This document shows, piece after piece, positions 24,366-34,720 of a stretch of DNA of 64,000 nucleotides. The position numbers were made by a program, and so were the translations under genes. Positions within the stretch are counted from its first letter, which is position 1, and each line of letters opens with the position of its first letter. The notes beneath the pieces are model-generated. The model did not search any database. It was given only the letters and a program-made list of their open reading frames with translations, and had not been told where the DNA came from. Origin of the DNA: Branchiostoma floridae. Lineage: Eukaryota > Chordata > Leptocardii > Amphioxiformes > Branchiostomatidae. Location: contig NC_049985.1 of assembly GCF_000003815.2 (NCBI RefSeq), positions 10,204,206-10,268,205 on the forward strand, given 5' to 3'.

Positions 24366-25339
24366 GGCAGTAAAAGTTCTTGGAAGCCACAACAGGAAGG
24401 AGTTGTCTGGTGCCTCCCTCAGTCTGTTTAGGATTTGTGTCTTACATGGGGGCTGTACTGATAGCCAGCTTAATCCTCTCTAAAGCATACCTAATCCCAG
24501 GCATATATCTTCTTGCTTGTTAAGAGAGTGGTCCATATCTGAACTTCAAACGGATCTACACCAGACATCTATAGCCCTGGGAGATACAACCTGGTACCAT
24601 TCAGTTTGAGTTTGTTTCAAGCCACTTTGCTGGGATACCATAGCTTGGTACTTAATCAAAGATTAGGTTTCTTTGGGAAATGATGGTAGCATATCTTTAT
24701 AAAACAAGTAGATGGATGGTTTTATGCTATTTAGTCAGAGGAAAGAATGTGTAACAATTTATTATTCTATTCCAGTTTGTAAACTTATCAACCCAGGAAC
24801 ATGATCATTCCTGACAGAGAAAACACCAGACATCCATGCATGTAGTCTGTTTGAATTTCCTCCAAATTCATGCATGATGAGAAATCAACCTGTAAAACTG
24901 AGATGCCTGTGTTATCAGAATCTTTTCTGGAGGTCAACAGTGAATATCTTTGACATGATTTCATGATCTAGAAGAAGAAAAGAATGCTGATAGTATTAAG
25001 CTGCATTTCATTTATTTTCGAGGTTCCAGTTTGTGAACTTTAATGACCCAGAAACATTCCAGCAAAACAAACATGGTTCTTTCTTCCTGTTTCATACTAA
25101 CCAGTTTAGATGCACCTCTCCTTTTACCTATCTGCCCACTTCATATACATTGTCTAGTTCAGCTGCATGCACACATGTTTGTTCATTTTGTCTTGTCACT
25201 GTTGAATACAATGATACCACATTTCTTGACACCACATTTCTTGACATCAGCTGCATCTGACCTGTTTCTTACATGCATTTTGCACTCATTGGTACTGTGG
25301 CAGTTAAACCATTCCTACACATTCAGGGTAGTGCCCTCT
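24366..25339. other. Non-coding sequence
   Basis: No supported gene. The open frame that begins near 25043 becomes recognisable only in its last third, listed next. Confidence 0.4.
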
Positions 25340-25650
25340 CCATGTCTAACAGAGCTGTTCACATTACTTTCCACTTCCTCTAAAGACTTTGCTACTCTCT
25401 GTTCGATAGATAAATTCAAGTACATTCTGGGAAGCGATAATCCACATTGTGTACAAGTAGGCAAATATATCCACGATTGTTTATACCGTAGAACCAATAG
25501 TGTAAATGACATGCTAAACCCTTTATGTTGATGTATCCATACCTATAGATATCCATATATATGTGTTTAGTTGTACTGTAAGTAGTTGTTATACATGTAG
25601 ACCTTACGAAAGTCGCTGTACTTTTGTCGTGTCAATAAAGATTATTAGTA
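25340..25650 (+). mobile_element. 3' end of a non-LTR retrotransposon
   Basis: The frame ending at 25531 reads IDKFKYILGSDNPHCVQV, then YIHDCLYRR. That resembles the extreme C-terminus of invertebrate endonuclease/reverse-transcriptase ORFs, which often end in a short helix pair of this kind. A 3' region with CAATAAAGATTATTAG follows and ends near 25650, as expected for a LINE tail with a polyadenylation signal. Everything upstream is decayed or truncated. The assignment rests on pattern memory, not on a catalytic motif. Confidence 0.42.
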
Positions 25651-26485
25651 TATTCCTCAGGCCACACAGTTGTGCATTCATCATAGAACTTATTATTAGA
25701 AGTGGGCATAGTCTATCTGTTGTATAGTGTGTGCAACTACATGTACGTGTATGCTACCCAACTTGCTATATTAAAGTGACGAGTGCTAAGTGGAGAAGGT
25801 GCATGTGCCATTTTGAAAGGATAAAATGGACTCGGATTTGAACCCATGACCTCCTGAATGCTAGGGCTAAGTAGAAAATTTATGCCTTGGCAGAGGTTTG
25901 TGCCTAGGGAAAGTTTTGATACTTTACTAGCCTACTCCTTTTCGTCCTAGTTGCCTTTCTCTTGTCTATCACTCCACATTTCTACTCCTGGTTGGGCATG
26001 CAGCAGTTTCCTGTAGGATTAACCTGCCAGTAAACACCTTATCATAACCAGTCAAGATCATCCTGGAGTGACCCTTCTTTGACCTGCTCAAGTTTTGTGA
26101 AAACTTCTAAGGCCTGTTCTTTCTGTTATCTGATTACCTGCCAAGCCTTGTGCTTTCTGGCAATGGTATTAATAAGTTTTCATCTTAATTAAGATCTTAG
26201 ATTAATATAGAAGTTATGTTTGATGTATGGTAGCAAATATAGCTGTAAGCATGATGAAAATGACGTGCCTTAATCAATTTATAGTTTAATTAGAAGAGAT
26301 TGATATGGGTTGTTAAGGATGCCAAATGTACAATTCAGCAGTTTTGGCACTCCTATTCCTTTTCTGAAAATAGTAAAATGTTAAATCTGAATTCAGAAGG
26401 TAAAAGACTTCAAACTGTAATATTTTACCCAGCCTGAAGGAGAGCATCTGATACGATAATGTCTTAAGCCCACTTGGAGCGATTT
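25651..26485. other. Mostly unique non-coding sequence
   Basis: Holds a tRNA-like 3' half on the minus strand (25830-25872) and otherwise nothing recognisable. Confidence 0.4.
25830..25872 (-). repeat. tRNA-like 3' half (SINE or tRNA relic)
   Basis: On the minus strand, CTAGCATTCAGGAGGTCAT is followed by GGGTTCAAATCC, a good Pol III B box (GGTTCAAATC) in a T-arm-like setting. No A box or D arm is found where expected, so this is a fragment of a tRNA-derived SINE or a tRNA pseudogene, not a functional tRNA. Confidence 0.4.
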
Positions 26486-26806
26486 CGGGTTTACGGAAAA
26501 GGCTGGGCTGTCTTCCTGGGCTGTCTACCTGGGCTGTCTACCTGGGCTGGCTATCACGTCAGGCTACTTGGACCTACGAAAGCCCATTGGGACAAAAACT
26601 GTTTTAGCAGTAGGGTTGTTTGTGCTAAATGAATACGCTATGCGTGAAGGAACTGTATTTGAATGGGCTGTATGTGAAGGAGCTGTGTTTAAAGGAGCAG
26701 TGTGTGAAGGGGCTTTGTGTGAAGCAATTGTGTGTGTTAAATAACCCAGATGTTCTGGGTTCAAATCAGTTCATATGCCACCGATCTTGTGCCGTTGGGA
26801 AGGGCT
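26486..26806 (+). repeat. tRNA-like repeat, plus copy of an inverted pair
   Basis: About 320 bp, matched in inverted orientation by 27525-27810. In order it contains CTGGGCTGTCTAC mini-repeats, a conserved middle (CACGTCAGGCTACTTGGACC), a degenerate array of GTGTGAAGGAGCTGT-like units, and a tRNA-like tail with a B box, GGTTCAAATC, at 26758-26767. The trailing ATATGCCACCGAT is shared by both copies. The architecture fits a tRNA-related SINE with internal variable-number repeats, or a DNA element with long inverted ends. Confidence 0.7.
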
Positions 26807-26948
26807 ATTAACACGATTTATTGGGCTGATTGGATTAGTCTGAAGACTGGTGGCTAGTTTGTCAAAGGCGTCCAGGAGCCATTCTTTAGTGGCTGTCAGG
26901 GTCCTTCTACGCCATACATGAAGATCGACAATTGAATCGTTACTAAAA

Positions 26949-27336
26949 TTGAATTCTTTTCGTTCGAATGTTCTGTCGAAATGTTGCATTGCTTACAACA
27001 ATTGTTTCCGTATAATAATGAATTTTCCTAGATCTTGTAGCGCAAGTGAAATGTTTGTATTTAACAATACGGATACCTTCGACGCCAGATGGCGCAAACA
27101 GTGCCATTCATTTGTAAGTAGGCTTTTCAATTCATCCAATACCATTGTGCAGTCTGTGCTCAGGTCCGACTCTTTTTACCACAATTCTTTCTTCCCCAAT
27201 CTCTGGCGGCGCCTCTATACTTAGTCATAATATTTTCATGATGGTCTAAAATGTTGTACATATTTTATGTTTTTCATGTTTGTCCAAGTGTCTTATGGGC
27301 CAGTTAGGGCCTGAAATAAAGTAAAGTAAAATGCAA
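26949..27336 (+). mobile_element. C-terminal fragment of a non-LTR reverse-transcriptase ORF with 3' tail
   Basis: The 91-codon frame 26949-27224 contains CIAYNNCFRIIMNFPRSCSASEMFV, here given as the pattern AYN, FRI, PR, CSASEMFV, and ends SFFPNLWRRLYT. This matches the C-terminal region downstream of the RT domain in many invertebrate LINE ORF2 proteins. The 3' region ends GGGCCTGAAATAAAG followed by a short TAAAG repeat near 27330, typical of CR1/L2-like tails. No catalytic domain remains. It lies between two inverted tRNA-like repeats. Confidence 0.55.
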
Positions 27337-27524
27337 GGGTCTAGAACTGCTGCCATTCGGTGCTAACGTGACCTCAATACGACAGCAATTACCCCAGGTG
27401 TAGCCATAGGACTTAAGGTTTTGAACCACCTACACTGGGAAGGAAGGACCCTAGTCTTTTCCGTAAGTCATTTGCCCTATCTGAGGGACCCTTATAATTA
27501 CCGAAGATAGGTACTCTTTATAAG

Positions 27525-27810
27525 AGCCCTTCCCAAGTGTACAAAATCGGTGGCATATCAACTGATTCGAACCCAGAACCTCTGGTTATGTAACATACAC
27601 AGCTCCTTCAAACACAGCTGCTTCACACACTGCCACTTCACACAACTCATTCACATAATAACACACAGAGCTTCTTCGCTGAGCACAAACAACCCCTACT
27701 GCTAAAACAGCTTTTGTCCCAATGGGCTTTCGTAGGTCCAAGTAGCCTGACGTGATAGCCAGCCCAGGTAGACAGCCCTGGTAGACAGCCCAGCCTTTTC
27801 CGTAGACCCG
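27525..27810 (-). repeat. tRNA-like repeat, minus copy of an inverted pair
   Basis: Reverse-complement partner of 26486-26806. It shares the CTGGGCTGTCTAC mini-repeats, the middle block, fewer GTGTGAAG units and the B box (27564-27573, GATTCGAACC on the plus strand). The 35-bp length difference lies mainly in the mini-repeat blocks. The high similarity means either a recent inverted duplication or two ends of one element. Confidence 0.7.
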
Positions 27811-28091
27811 AGCGATTTCAGCTCTTTTCCTCGAAACCCTGGCAGACCAAGTGATTGCTGTGTTAACAAAAGTGTAATACAGCAAATATATGTGTGTAGG
27901 TGTTTTTTTTTTCTTCATTTCTCTCATCAAATGCTATCCTCAACAGGTAACTGGTTGCAAGTCATTTGGGGAGTGTAAGTTATAACACATATTTGGCATC
28001 CTAGTACAGGTATAATCAGGTTATCTAATCCAAGGTTTTTCATATTTAAAGAGGTAGGCATGTAATATTTTATTGTTCTTTAGATTAGCTA
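27811..28091. other. Non-coding sequence
   Basis: Nothing recognised between the inverted repeat and the next MITE-like copy. Confidence 0.4.
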
Positions 28092-28288
28092 GCCACCCCT
28101 TGTGATTTTTTCCTTCTCAACTTTTAGAAAATATAAAAGCTGCACTGGCCTTTGTGAAAATCAATAGATGCACAGTGTACAACCATACTAGAGAGTGAAT
28201 ATACTAGTCAGACTTATCTTTTCCTTATTTTGTTCATTTGCATCAGTTCTACTTTATCTGAGATCCAAGGAAACAAATTGGTGTGGCC
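28092..28288. mobile_element. Likely third copy of the GGCCACACC MITE
   Basis: The right end is clear (ATCCAAGGAAACAAATTGG, then TGTGGCC). The left end (GCCACCCCTTGTGATTTTT, then CTCAACTTTTAGAAAA) is degenerate but correctly placed, giving about 197 bp. Confidence 0.35.
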
Positions 28289-30217
28289 TCGCAGCATGTG
28301 GCCTCCTGGTCACCTCTGTCAGTGGCTCTCCATTAGAAGTGTTTATACAAGTTACATAGCGGACACCACCTTCTTAGCATATGCTGAAGTGACCTACAGG
28401 GATTTTCAGAGGACCAGTGGGTACAGCCATTGAGCAGTGAGAGCACCAGGGGTGAGGAACCTTCTATTTACAAAGGATCATTTGTTTTCACATTTATGGT
28501 TTAACTGTACGTAAAGGAGACCTACAGTTCTTGTGTACAAGGTGAGTTGGTACCTTGAATTTCGAATGTCTTTCAGTGATCCTTCATGGGAATTTGCCAG
28601 ATTGAAATGTACAGTAATACCAAGTATAATGGCTATTTAAGGAGGCCAGTAGATCCACTAGTTTTAAGGTAATTAAGGTAGTTTTGTGTAAAATGAATTT
28701 CTTTTGTTTTTGTAGTCTGCCCCCACACTACATTACATGTAATATGTATGTTCTGTACTTAAGTCACACAAAAAAGCCAGACCTTTTGTTGCATGCATAC
28801 AGAAATACCCATAACATCAAATGCCTGCATGCCATGTTCATTTATACTGGTAGATGGAAGATGCCACTTAACATAGTAATAGTCTCTATTTATTGTGGGA
28901 ACTTAGGTACACTAAGTTTCATGAAGATTGCGAAGCTACCCCAAAGCATATTCTAGTTTGCTATCAGCCATGCGCTGCTGCTTCGCTCAGTAAATCCTAA
29001 CCTGTAGGCAGCATTTATCACTTGGATTTACAGGTGTTATGGGCATCATTTTCTGCTTGCCCTGGAAGGTACAGCCATGGGTCACGAGCTCCCTTTATTG
29101 TGATTCAGCCCTACGAGCCTTAAGAAGCCCAGGTTATCCCCCAGCCATATGCTCTATCCCTGTAGGTCAATAATATGCATAGGAAATTTCTGTCATGCCT
29201 GCCAAGCAGCCCTCCGTGTGCCATTTAATCAAGATTTCTTATAGCCAGATTAAAGATGACAATTCCAGGCAGCTTATGAAGATACTGGCGTTCTTGACCC
29301 TTGCCTCGATGTAACGTCTTTAAGGGTTTTATTACCTTCTTAGGAAATGACTTTAGCCCTGCAAGTCAGTTTGTATAATTGATCTGCTAATCTGCTCGGT
29401 CAGCCTCATACTTTTTTTCATCACAACACGAGCTTCAGACTTGCAGTGTAGGTGAGTGTGACTGTCATGTTCTGCAATGAAGTTTGCTTTAGAGGGAAGA
29501 TTTAAATGTGCATATTGGTCAATTGTTATCCCTAAATCTAGCCAGCCTGTTTATTTTCAACACCCAGGGTTGATGATAATTATGCTGTGCCACAGTCCCT
29601 TGGTACTGTGAGGGTTAAGATGGATGATGATGAGGAAGGTGGGATTTTGCGATTTTAGTTTGACCCATAATTAAAACATTATCGGCTTATACTTGGATTC
29701 CTAAACATTATTCTCAGTGTATGGCACAGCATTTGCATAGTTTAATCTTTCTTTTATGATTGTATCCCAAATCCTAATATTTAACAGTTTACCAAGGTTA
29801 GCGTCCGACCTTAAGGGATAAGACATGTCACACATGTAGCAAAGAGGAGGTAGTTTGGGGTAAACTTGCTGCTACACTCATTCTGGTTTCTGCTTAAAAA
29901 TAGAAAACTGTCTGTAGGGCAACTTGGAAAACATTTCTGGCCTGGGTCCAGGAATAAGAATCTAGATACAGGCTATGACCTCTTTAGAATGGACCTGATG
30001 TATTCCTCCATGAGCCCAGCTTCTTCAGAACGCTCATCTAGCCAGTTTAACCGGTCCCTGTCTACGTGGGGTCTTAGTGATAAAGTATGGAGGGGAGGAA
30101 AGGTGTATGCAGGTCAATTGATTGGAGTGCTGGTGTTTGGGAGATCAGGTGGTCCGATGGGCAGCGGAATTTACTGGTTGGAGCCGTCCTGCGGCCTTGG
30201 ATTATCTTGTCTCTCAG
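28289..30217. other. Non-coding sequence
   Basis: No supported gene. A TAG|GTGAGT donor-like site at 29450 follows a CT-rich stretch but has no coding frame. A 123-codon open frame starting at 29866 has no recognisable domain. Confidence 0.4.
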
Positions 30218-30323
30218 GTCGGCAAGCAAGTGTGTAATGGGAAGAGGGTCGGGGCTTACACAGTCATCAGGGTAGCTGGTGAGGATAGCAGGACCTGCAG
30301 AGTGCTGGGGAGAATGGAGATGG
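30218..30323 (+). CDS. Candidate internal coding exon, unidentified
   Basis: The acceptor has a good pyrimidine tract (TTATCTTGTCTCTCAG) and the donor is TGG|GTAAGC. The 106 nt read VGKQVCNGKRVGAYTVIRVA, then EDSRTCRVLGRMEM, phase 0 to 1. The composition (alternating charged and beta-branched residues, two Cys) is protein-like and the segment is GC-richer than neighbouring DNA. I do not recognise the family. It is phase-compatible with the 17782 candidate upstream. Joining to 34120 would shift that exon into a frame that stops. Confidence 0.33.
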
Positions 30324-33300
30324 GTAAGCTATAATTATCACAGAATAACTAGAAATCTTGCTATCCATAGATTTTTATGATTGTCTGTAATTTGCTACAC
30401 TTAAGATGGGCCTTTTTCCACGGTAAAATTCCTTTACACAACCAAACACAGACTAGCTGCAGTTTGACGTGGGGGTGCTAGGGGCCAACATGTGTAAGCC
30501 TAAAATGTTTTCTTTAACCAGTGGTGCATTTAGCTTGCTGTCAGCAAATGATAATTGATGAGTCATTGATGAGTCATTAGGTTTTTATGAAAGTCGGCTC
30601 GTGGGAAAATGTTCCAAGGGAATATTGTTAGTTAAGACAGAAACGTCTCATTGAAGACTTCATACATTTTCACTGATCTGCATCCTCTGGAGTATTGACT
30701 TTTCTTCTTTAGCTCATACCTCATTGACTTCTATATACTTTGTGTTATGAGCTTCTCAAAAAGGAAAGGGTGTTTTGGAGTCTGTTATGCTCTTTTGTAG
30801 AGGGTATTTGGAAAATTCAATGTTGCAGTCATCTAGAAAGAAAACAAGATTCATTTAATTCAAGTAAAAGGCTGGAGTGATGATCAATATTGACATATAT
30901 GTTGTATATATACCTCCTGGAGTCCATCATTTGCAAAAGTCTGAAGGAATCCTTTTTTAGGTAGACCAGACTATCCCAATTTGTTGTGGAAAAGGAAAAC
31001 AGGGTTTCTCTCTGCTAATAGAGAGCTGGGTGACTTACTCAGAGGGATTTGGGCATCAAAGTCTTTTCATTACAGTTAGCCAAAGATAAGCTTTGCGCAG
31101 CTGTTTGCCAGGCAGATTTGGGGAAACTGGGGAGCTTAGCTGAAAGTGAGAACTTCTGTTTGTTTGAAAACTAGATTACGGTCTCTTGTAGTTTAGATTA
31201 AAGGGTGTGGCCAGCAGACTGTGTCTGAACATGGGCTCTTACACAGGATTCGTTGTGGGGATCTTCGTCTCGCCAAGAGAAACAACTGCCAACTTAAGAA
31301 ATGCCAAGCACTTGTGGGGAAACCATCTTTCTAGTGGCTTTACCTTTCTAGAAAAATAACAACATACAACACTCCTTTGTGTCCTAAATTTACCTTTAGA
31401 ATAGCTAACATTTCAACGAAGCTATAGAACAAAGATAATGGCCTTAAGAGACCTGCTGACCCCAGTTTGCAAAAGAAGTCAATTGGGCACGAATCTGACA
31501 TTTTTGGCTCATAGAACTTGTCAAGGTCGATCTCCTTGAGGTGGACATTTTTAGATGTAAGATAAAGAGTGGAGAAGGAGATGGTTTTCCTGTTGTTTGC
31601 TGGATACTGCTGGCTTTGTGTGGGTCCTGCCAAGTGTGTCCACTCTACAAGACTAGCCCGGTCTTACCTCAAGGGCCTCTCTAAACTTCCTGTTGCGGTG
31701 GTGTGGTGGTGATAATCTGTGCTGAAAGTGGCCAGGTTGGGGGGAGATCTCGATCTTCAGAATTTTCCCAGGGTTTTTACTTTATGACAATACTAATTTC
31801 TTCACCCAAAGTAGCTAAGTGTAATAATTATTTTTGGAATGTCTGTGTATGCTTCTGAAGTATGCCATTGCTAATTTTGTTTGTGGCACAGAAGAGTTGC
31901 TAAGCAGTATGGGTAAGGAGGTGATGTCTGCCATCTCTGTTTACTTTGATCAGGATCAAGAAGGATATGATAGTAATCTGGGGGAATTACTTTGTGGGTA
32001 TCAATGTAAAGAAACTTGAATCTGACAAAAAAACATAGTTCGGTTAGTATATTGTCAAGATCAGAATTATACTTTGTACAGTCTACTTGGTTACTCTACT
32101 TCAATTTCAGAAGTGCTGCAAGCAAGGAGATATATGGCATTACACTTAGCTTGTCTGTGTAAAATACTAGTATATGTCTTGCATGGACAGCGCAGTGAAT
32201 CAGATTTATCAGTTTTTATTACAAGATGTCCACTAAAAAAAGCGTTCCATGGAAAATGTACAAAATATATGGCATAACGAACAGAAAAAGACGGAAGCCA
32301 TATATCTCCTTTTTCATTACGGCCTTGCTTGGATCAACATGTAATAAATGACACTCCTTTGACTTCAATCTAGTGTCTACCCTTTTTATTTCTATTCTAT
32401 TACTCTCCTCTACCCATTTGTAACAATCGTGGAAACATTCTCTCTCGGCGTTTTCAATAGAATAGCCTCCAGCATTCTCCTTTAGGCCTTCACGGTAAAG
32501 CTGTGCTTTTGAGTCCAGTATTATCATGTTGTGACACCTTGTTGCTAACCATGAGTCATTACCGTGAGGTAACCTGTCTTTTGAGGGAAGCAGACAGGAA
32601 AAACTGTGTGGAGGATTACATGATAGATGTAGCATTTGAATGAGAGAATTCAATTGCACCTATACCATAGAGACAGATAACTAGGTTATACATGCATGTA
32701 CTAGTCTGTACACCCAGCTCTTTCAGGGAGTGATCAACTTCACAATGGGAAGATGCATTGAAAATTTACCTTAGGAGGACAGTTTTACAGTTTTCCAAGA
32801 CCAGTATTCAAGCCTATTATATCCTAAAAGACTTGATATCTTGATAGCTTGGAATGTCCTAAGAGGGTCATTACATTATATTATAGTCCCAACATTCATA
32901 ATTGTAAAGGGATATTCATATCCTGATTCTTCCTTCAGTTTTTATCTCTTCCTACTTCTAGAAAGTCATTGTCAGCAGCTAATGAAGAATATTATTCCTA
33001 GTTTCCTATATAGGATAAAACCATCTTCTACAAGACTACATGACTAAATTTAACATCTTCTCTAAGATTTGTTTGAATAAGTTTCTAATTTTTCAAGATT
33101 ACACTTTACAATTCTCGGTATCCATAGAAATAGCTATAGCACGTATTCTGGAAAGTAATTTTGGTTATGCTATTACTTTTGTAAATGATATTATTTCCCT
33201 TGAGCACTTTCTTGAGTTTTGCCTGAATGAGCTGTGCATTGCATATATATAGACTTGTTTTGAAGGTGAAAAAAGATCCTTTCATGTATTTGGCAAGCCT

Positions 33301-34119
33301 CTCATGTGCAGAGACAAAATTAGCCCATTACTCAGTGTAAGCATGAGTAGATAGGACAGAAGAAACAGCAGGAGAGGAATCTGTCTTCCCTGTGCTAAAC
33401 TCTGCTTTGCTGTGTGCTATCTGTCTGCACTATGCAGGCATTTCATGCTTTACAATGATATACAAAATGTGCACACTTATCACTGCGCACGGACAAGGGA
33501 CCGTACAAATCATTCCCCCAAAGCCATTAATGTGAGTCTATAAAGGAAAGTAGAAATAAATGATACCATAGGCACACTTCAATACCTCCTTTTCCCTGTG
33601 TACAAGCCTTGAGGCAGAGAGAAGCTAAGATTGCAGGAACTTCACACCTATTGCCAAATCCGAGGCTATCTTTCTAGGACAGCTATTGACTCAAAGTCAG
33701 GTGAAAGCCAAACTGGATTCTATTCAAACCTGCTAGTCTAGAAGCTAATGTCCAATATATGTCCACCTTTGATAGGCTGGAAGGCTTTCACAAATAGGAC
33801 ATCGAGCCAGGATCACTTAAGCAAGATGCATTAGCCAATCAGCCCTGTGATACCAACCAGTTGATATCGCGAGCTCACAGAAAGACCTGCAATAATAAGA
33901 AAGCAGGAAATGGGCACCTGGGATTTGTGCGAGTCTTCTGATCCAAGCTCACTGCTGTGATCGCGCAGCTTTGAGCCATATAAATTGCAGGATATGTGAG
34001 TATATACAAGGGTTTCATGTGGCAATATACTGTATATGTAGGAGCTTAAGTGTCGGTAATGCTCTGCTACAGCAATATATTTCCCTTCAATATTACATCA
34101 TGGATTTGCCTCTCCACAG
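30324..34119. other. Non-coding sequence
   Basis: No supported gene. A 146-codon minus-strand frame at 32219-32659 is long for AT-rich DNA but has no recognised domain. The 33.8-34.0 kb stretch is GC-richer and could be regulatory, without specific evidence. Confidence 0.4.
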
Positions 34120-34213
34120 GTATTCCCGCTGATGACTACAGTTGGAGCAGGGAGGACAGAAGAGGTGGATGCACCTGAGCTCATTTCCTCAAGAAGCTTT
34201 GAGGCAAACACAG
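34120..34213 (+). CDS. Candidate internal coding exon, unidentified
   Basis: The acceptor (GCCTCTCCACAG) and donor (CACAG|GTGAGA) enclose 94 nt. The frame open throughout reads VFPLMTTVGAGRTEEVDAPE, then ISSRSFEANT, phase 0 to 1. One other frame runs IPADDYSWSREDRRGGCT and then stops. The main-frame peptide is acidic, Ser/Thr-rich and looks like a flexible linker. No family recognised. Confidence 0.35.
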
Positions 34214-34640
34214 GTGAGATCATGCTTCTTCTTTTTGATATACTGCCAGAAAGGTTGAGTTTCCTTATACGTTGCTGCAGGGTGTCTAGATCTAAAGCTA
34301 GTAATCTTTGAAATCACAAACAAGGTTTTTTTCCCGCGCATTTTTAGTCGACACGAACAATTTATGACAGTCGTATGAATGCTTGTAAATGTAGTCATTT
34401 TATGGAGAGATATGAGTTGTATATTATATTTAAGACTTTTTATGCCCTAAGGTGTTGCTATTATTCCGATTCAGCTCAACTGTGATGAAAGGTGTTATCT
34501 CAAAAGGAGAAAATGAATTATACTGTGTCAACAGACAAAGCCTTTGGTATAGTAAAGTACATAGGGAAATACAAAAAAAATATTCTATATCCCCCATAGG
34601 CCTTGCAGTGCAGGTAGGCGTAATCCTAAGAATGTGTGGA

Positions 34641-34720
34641 TGGTGCTGATAACTCAGTGGTTATTCTGTCTGGTGGGATGCCTGCTGTGCAGTTGCCCAT
34701 AGGAGAATCCCTGCCACAGC
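34641..34720 (+). repeat. tRNA-like 5' half (possible SINE head)
   Basis: GATAACTCAGTGGTTATTCTG resembles the D-arm/A-box region of a tRNA gene. No intact B box follows at the right distance; GGAGAATCCCTGCC may be its remnant. Read as a decayed tRNA-derived SINE head. Confidence 0.25.

Noticed and set aside
29866-30237. 123-codon plus-strand open frame (MLLHSFWFLLKN start)
   Set aside because: Overlaps the better exon candidate at 30218 in another frame and has no recognised features.
31834-32019. 61-codon frame containing a GTAAGG donor-like site
   Set aside because: Protein-like composition but no convincing acceptor, and the length is within chance expectation.
32219-32659. 146-codon minus-strand open frame
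   Set aside because: Long for this composition and partly protein-like, but no recognisable motif, no supporting splice sites and no relation to the plus-strand exon candidates.
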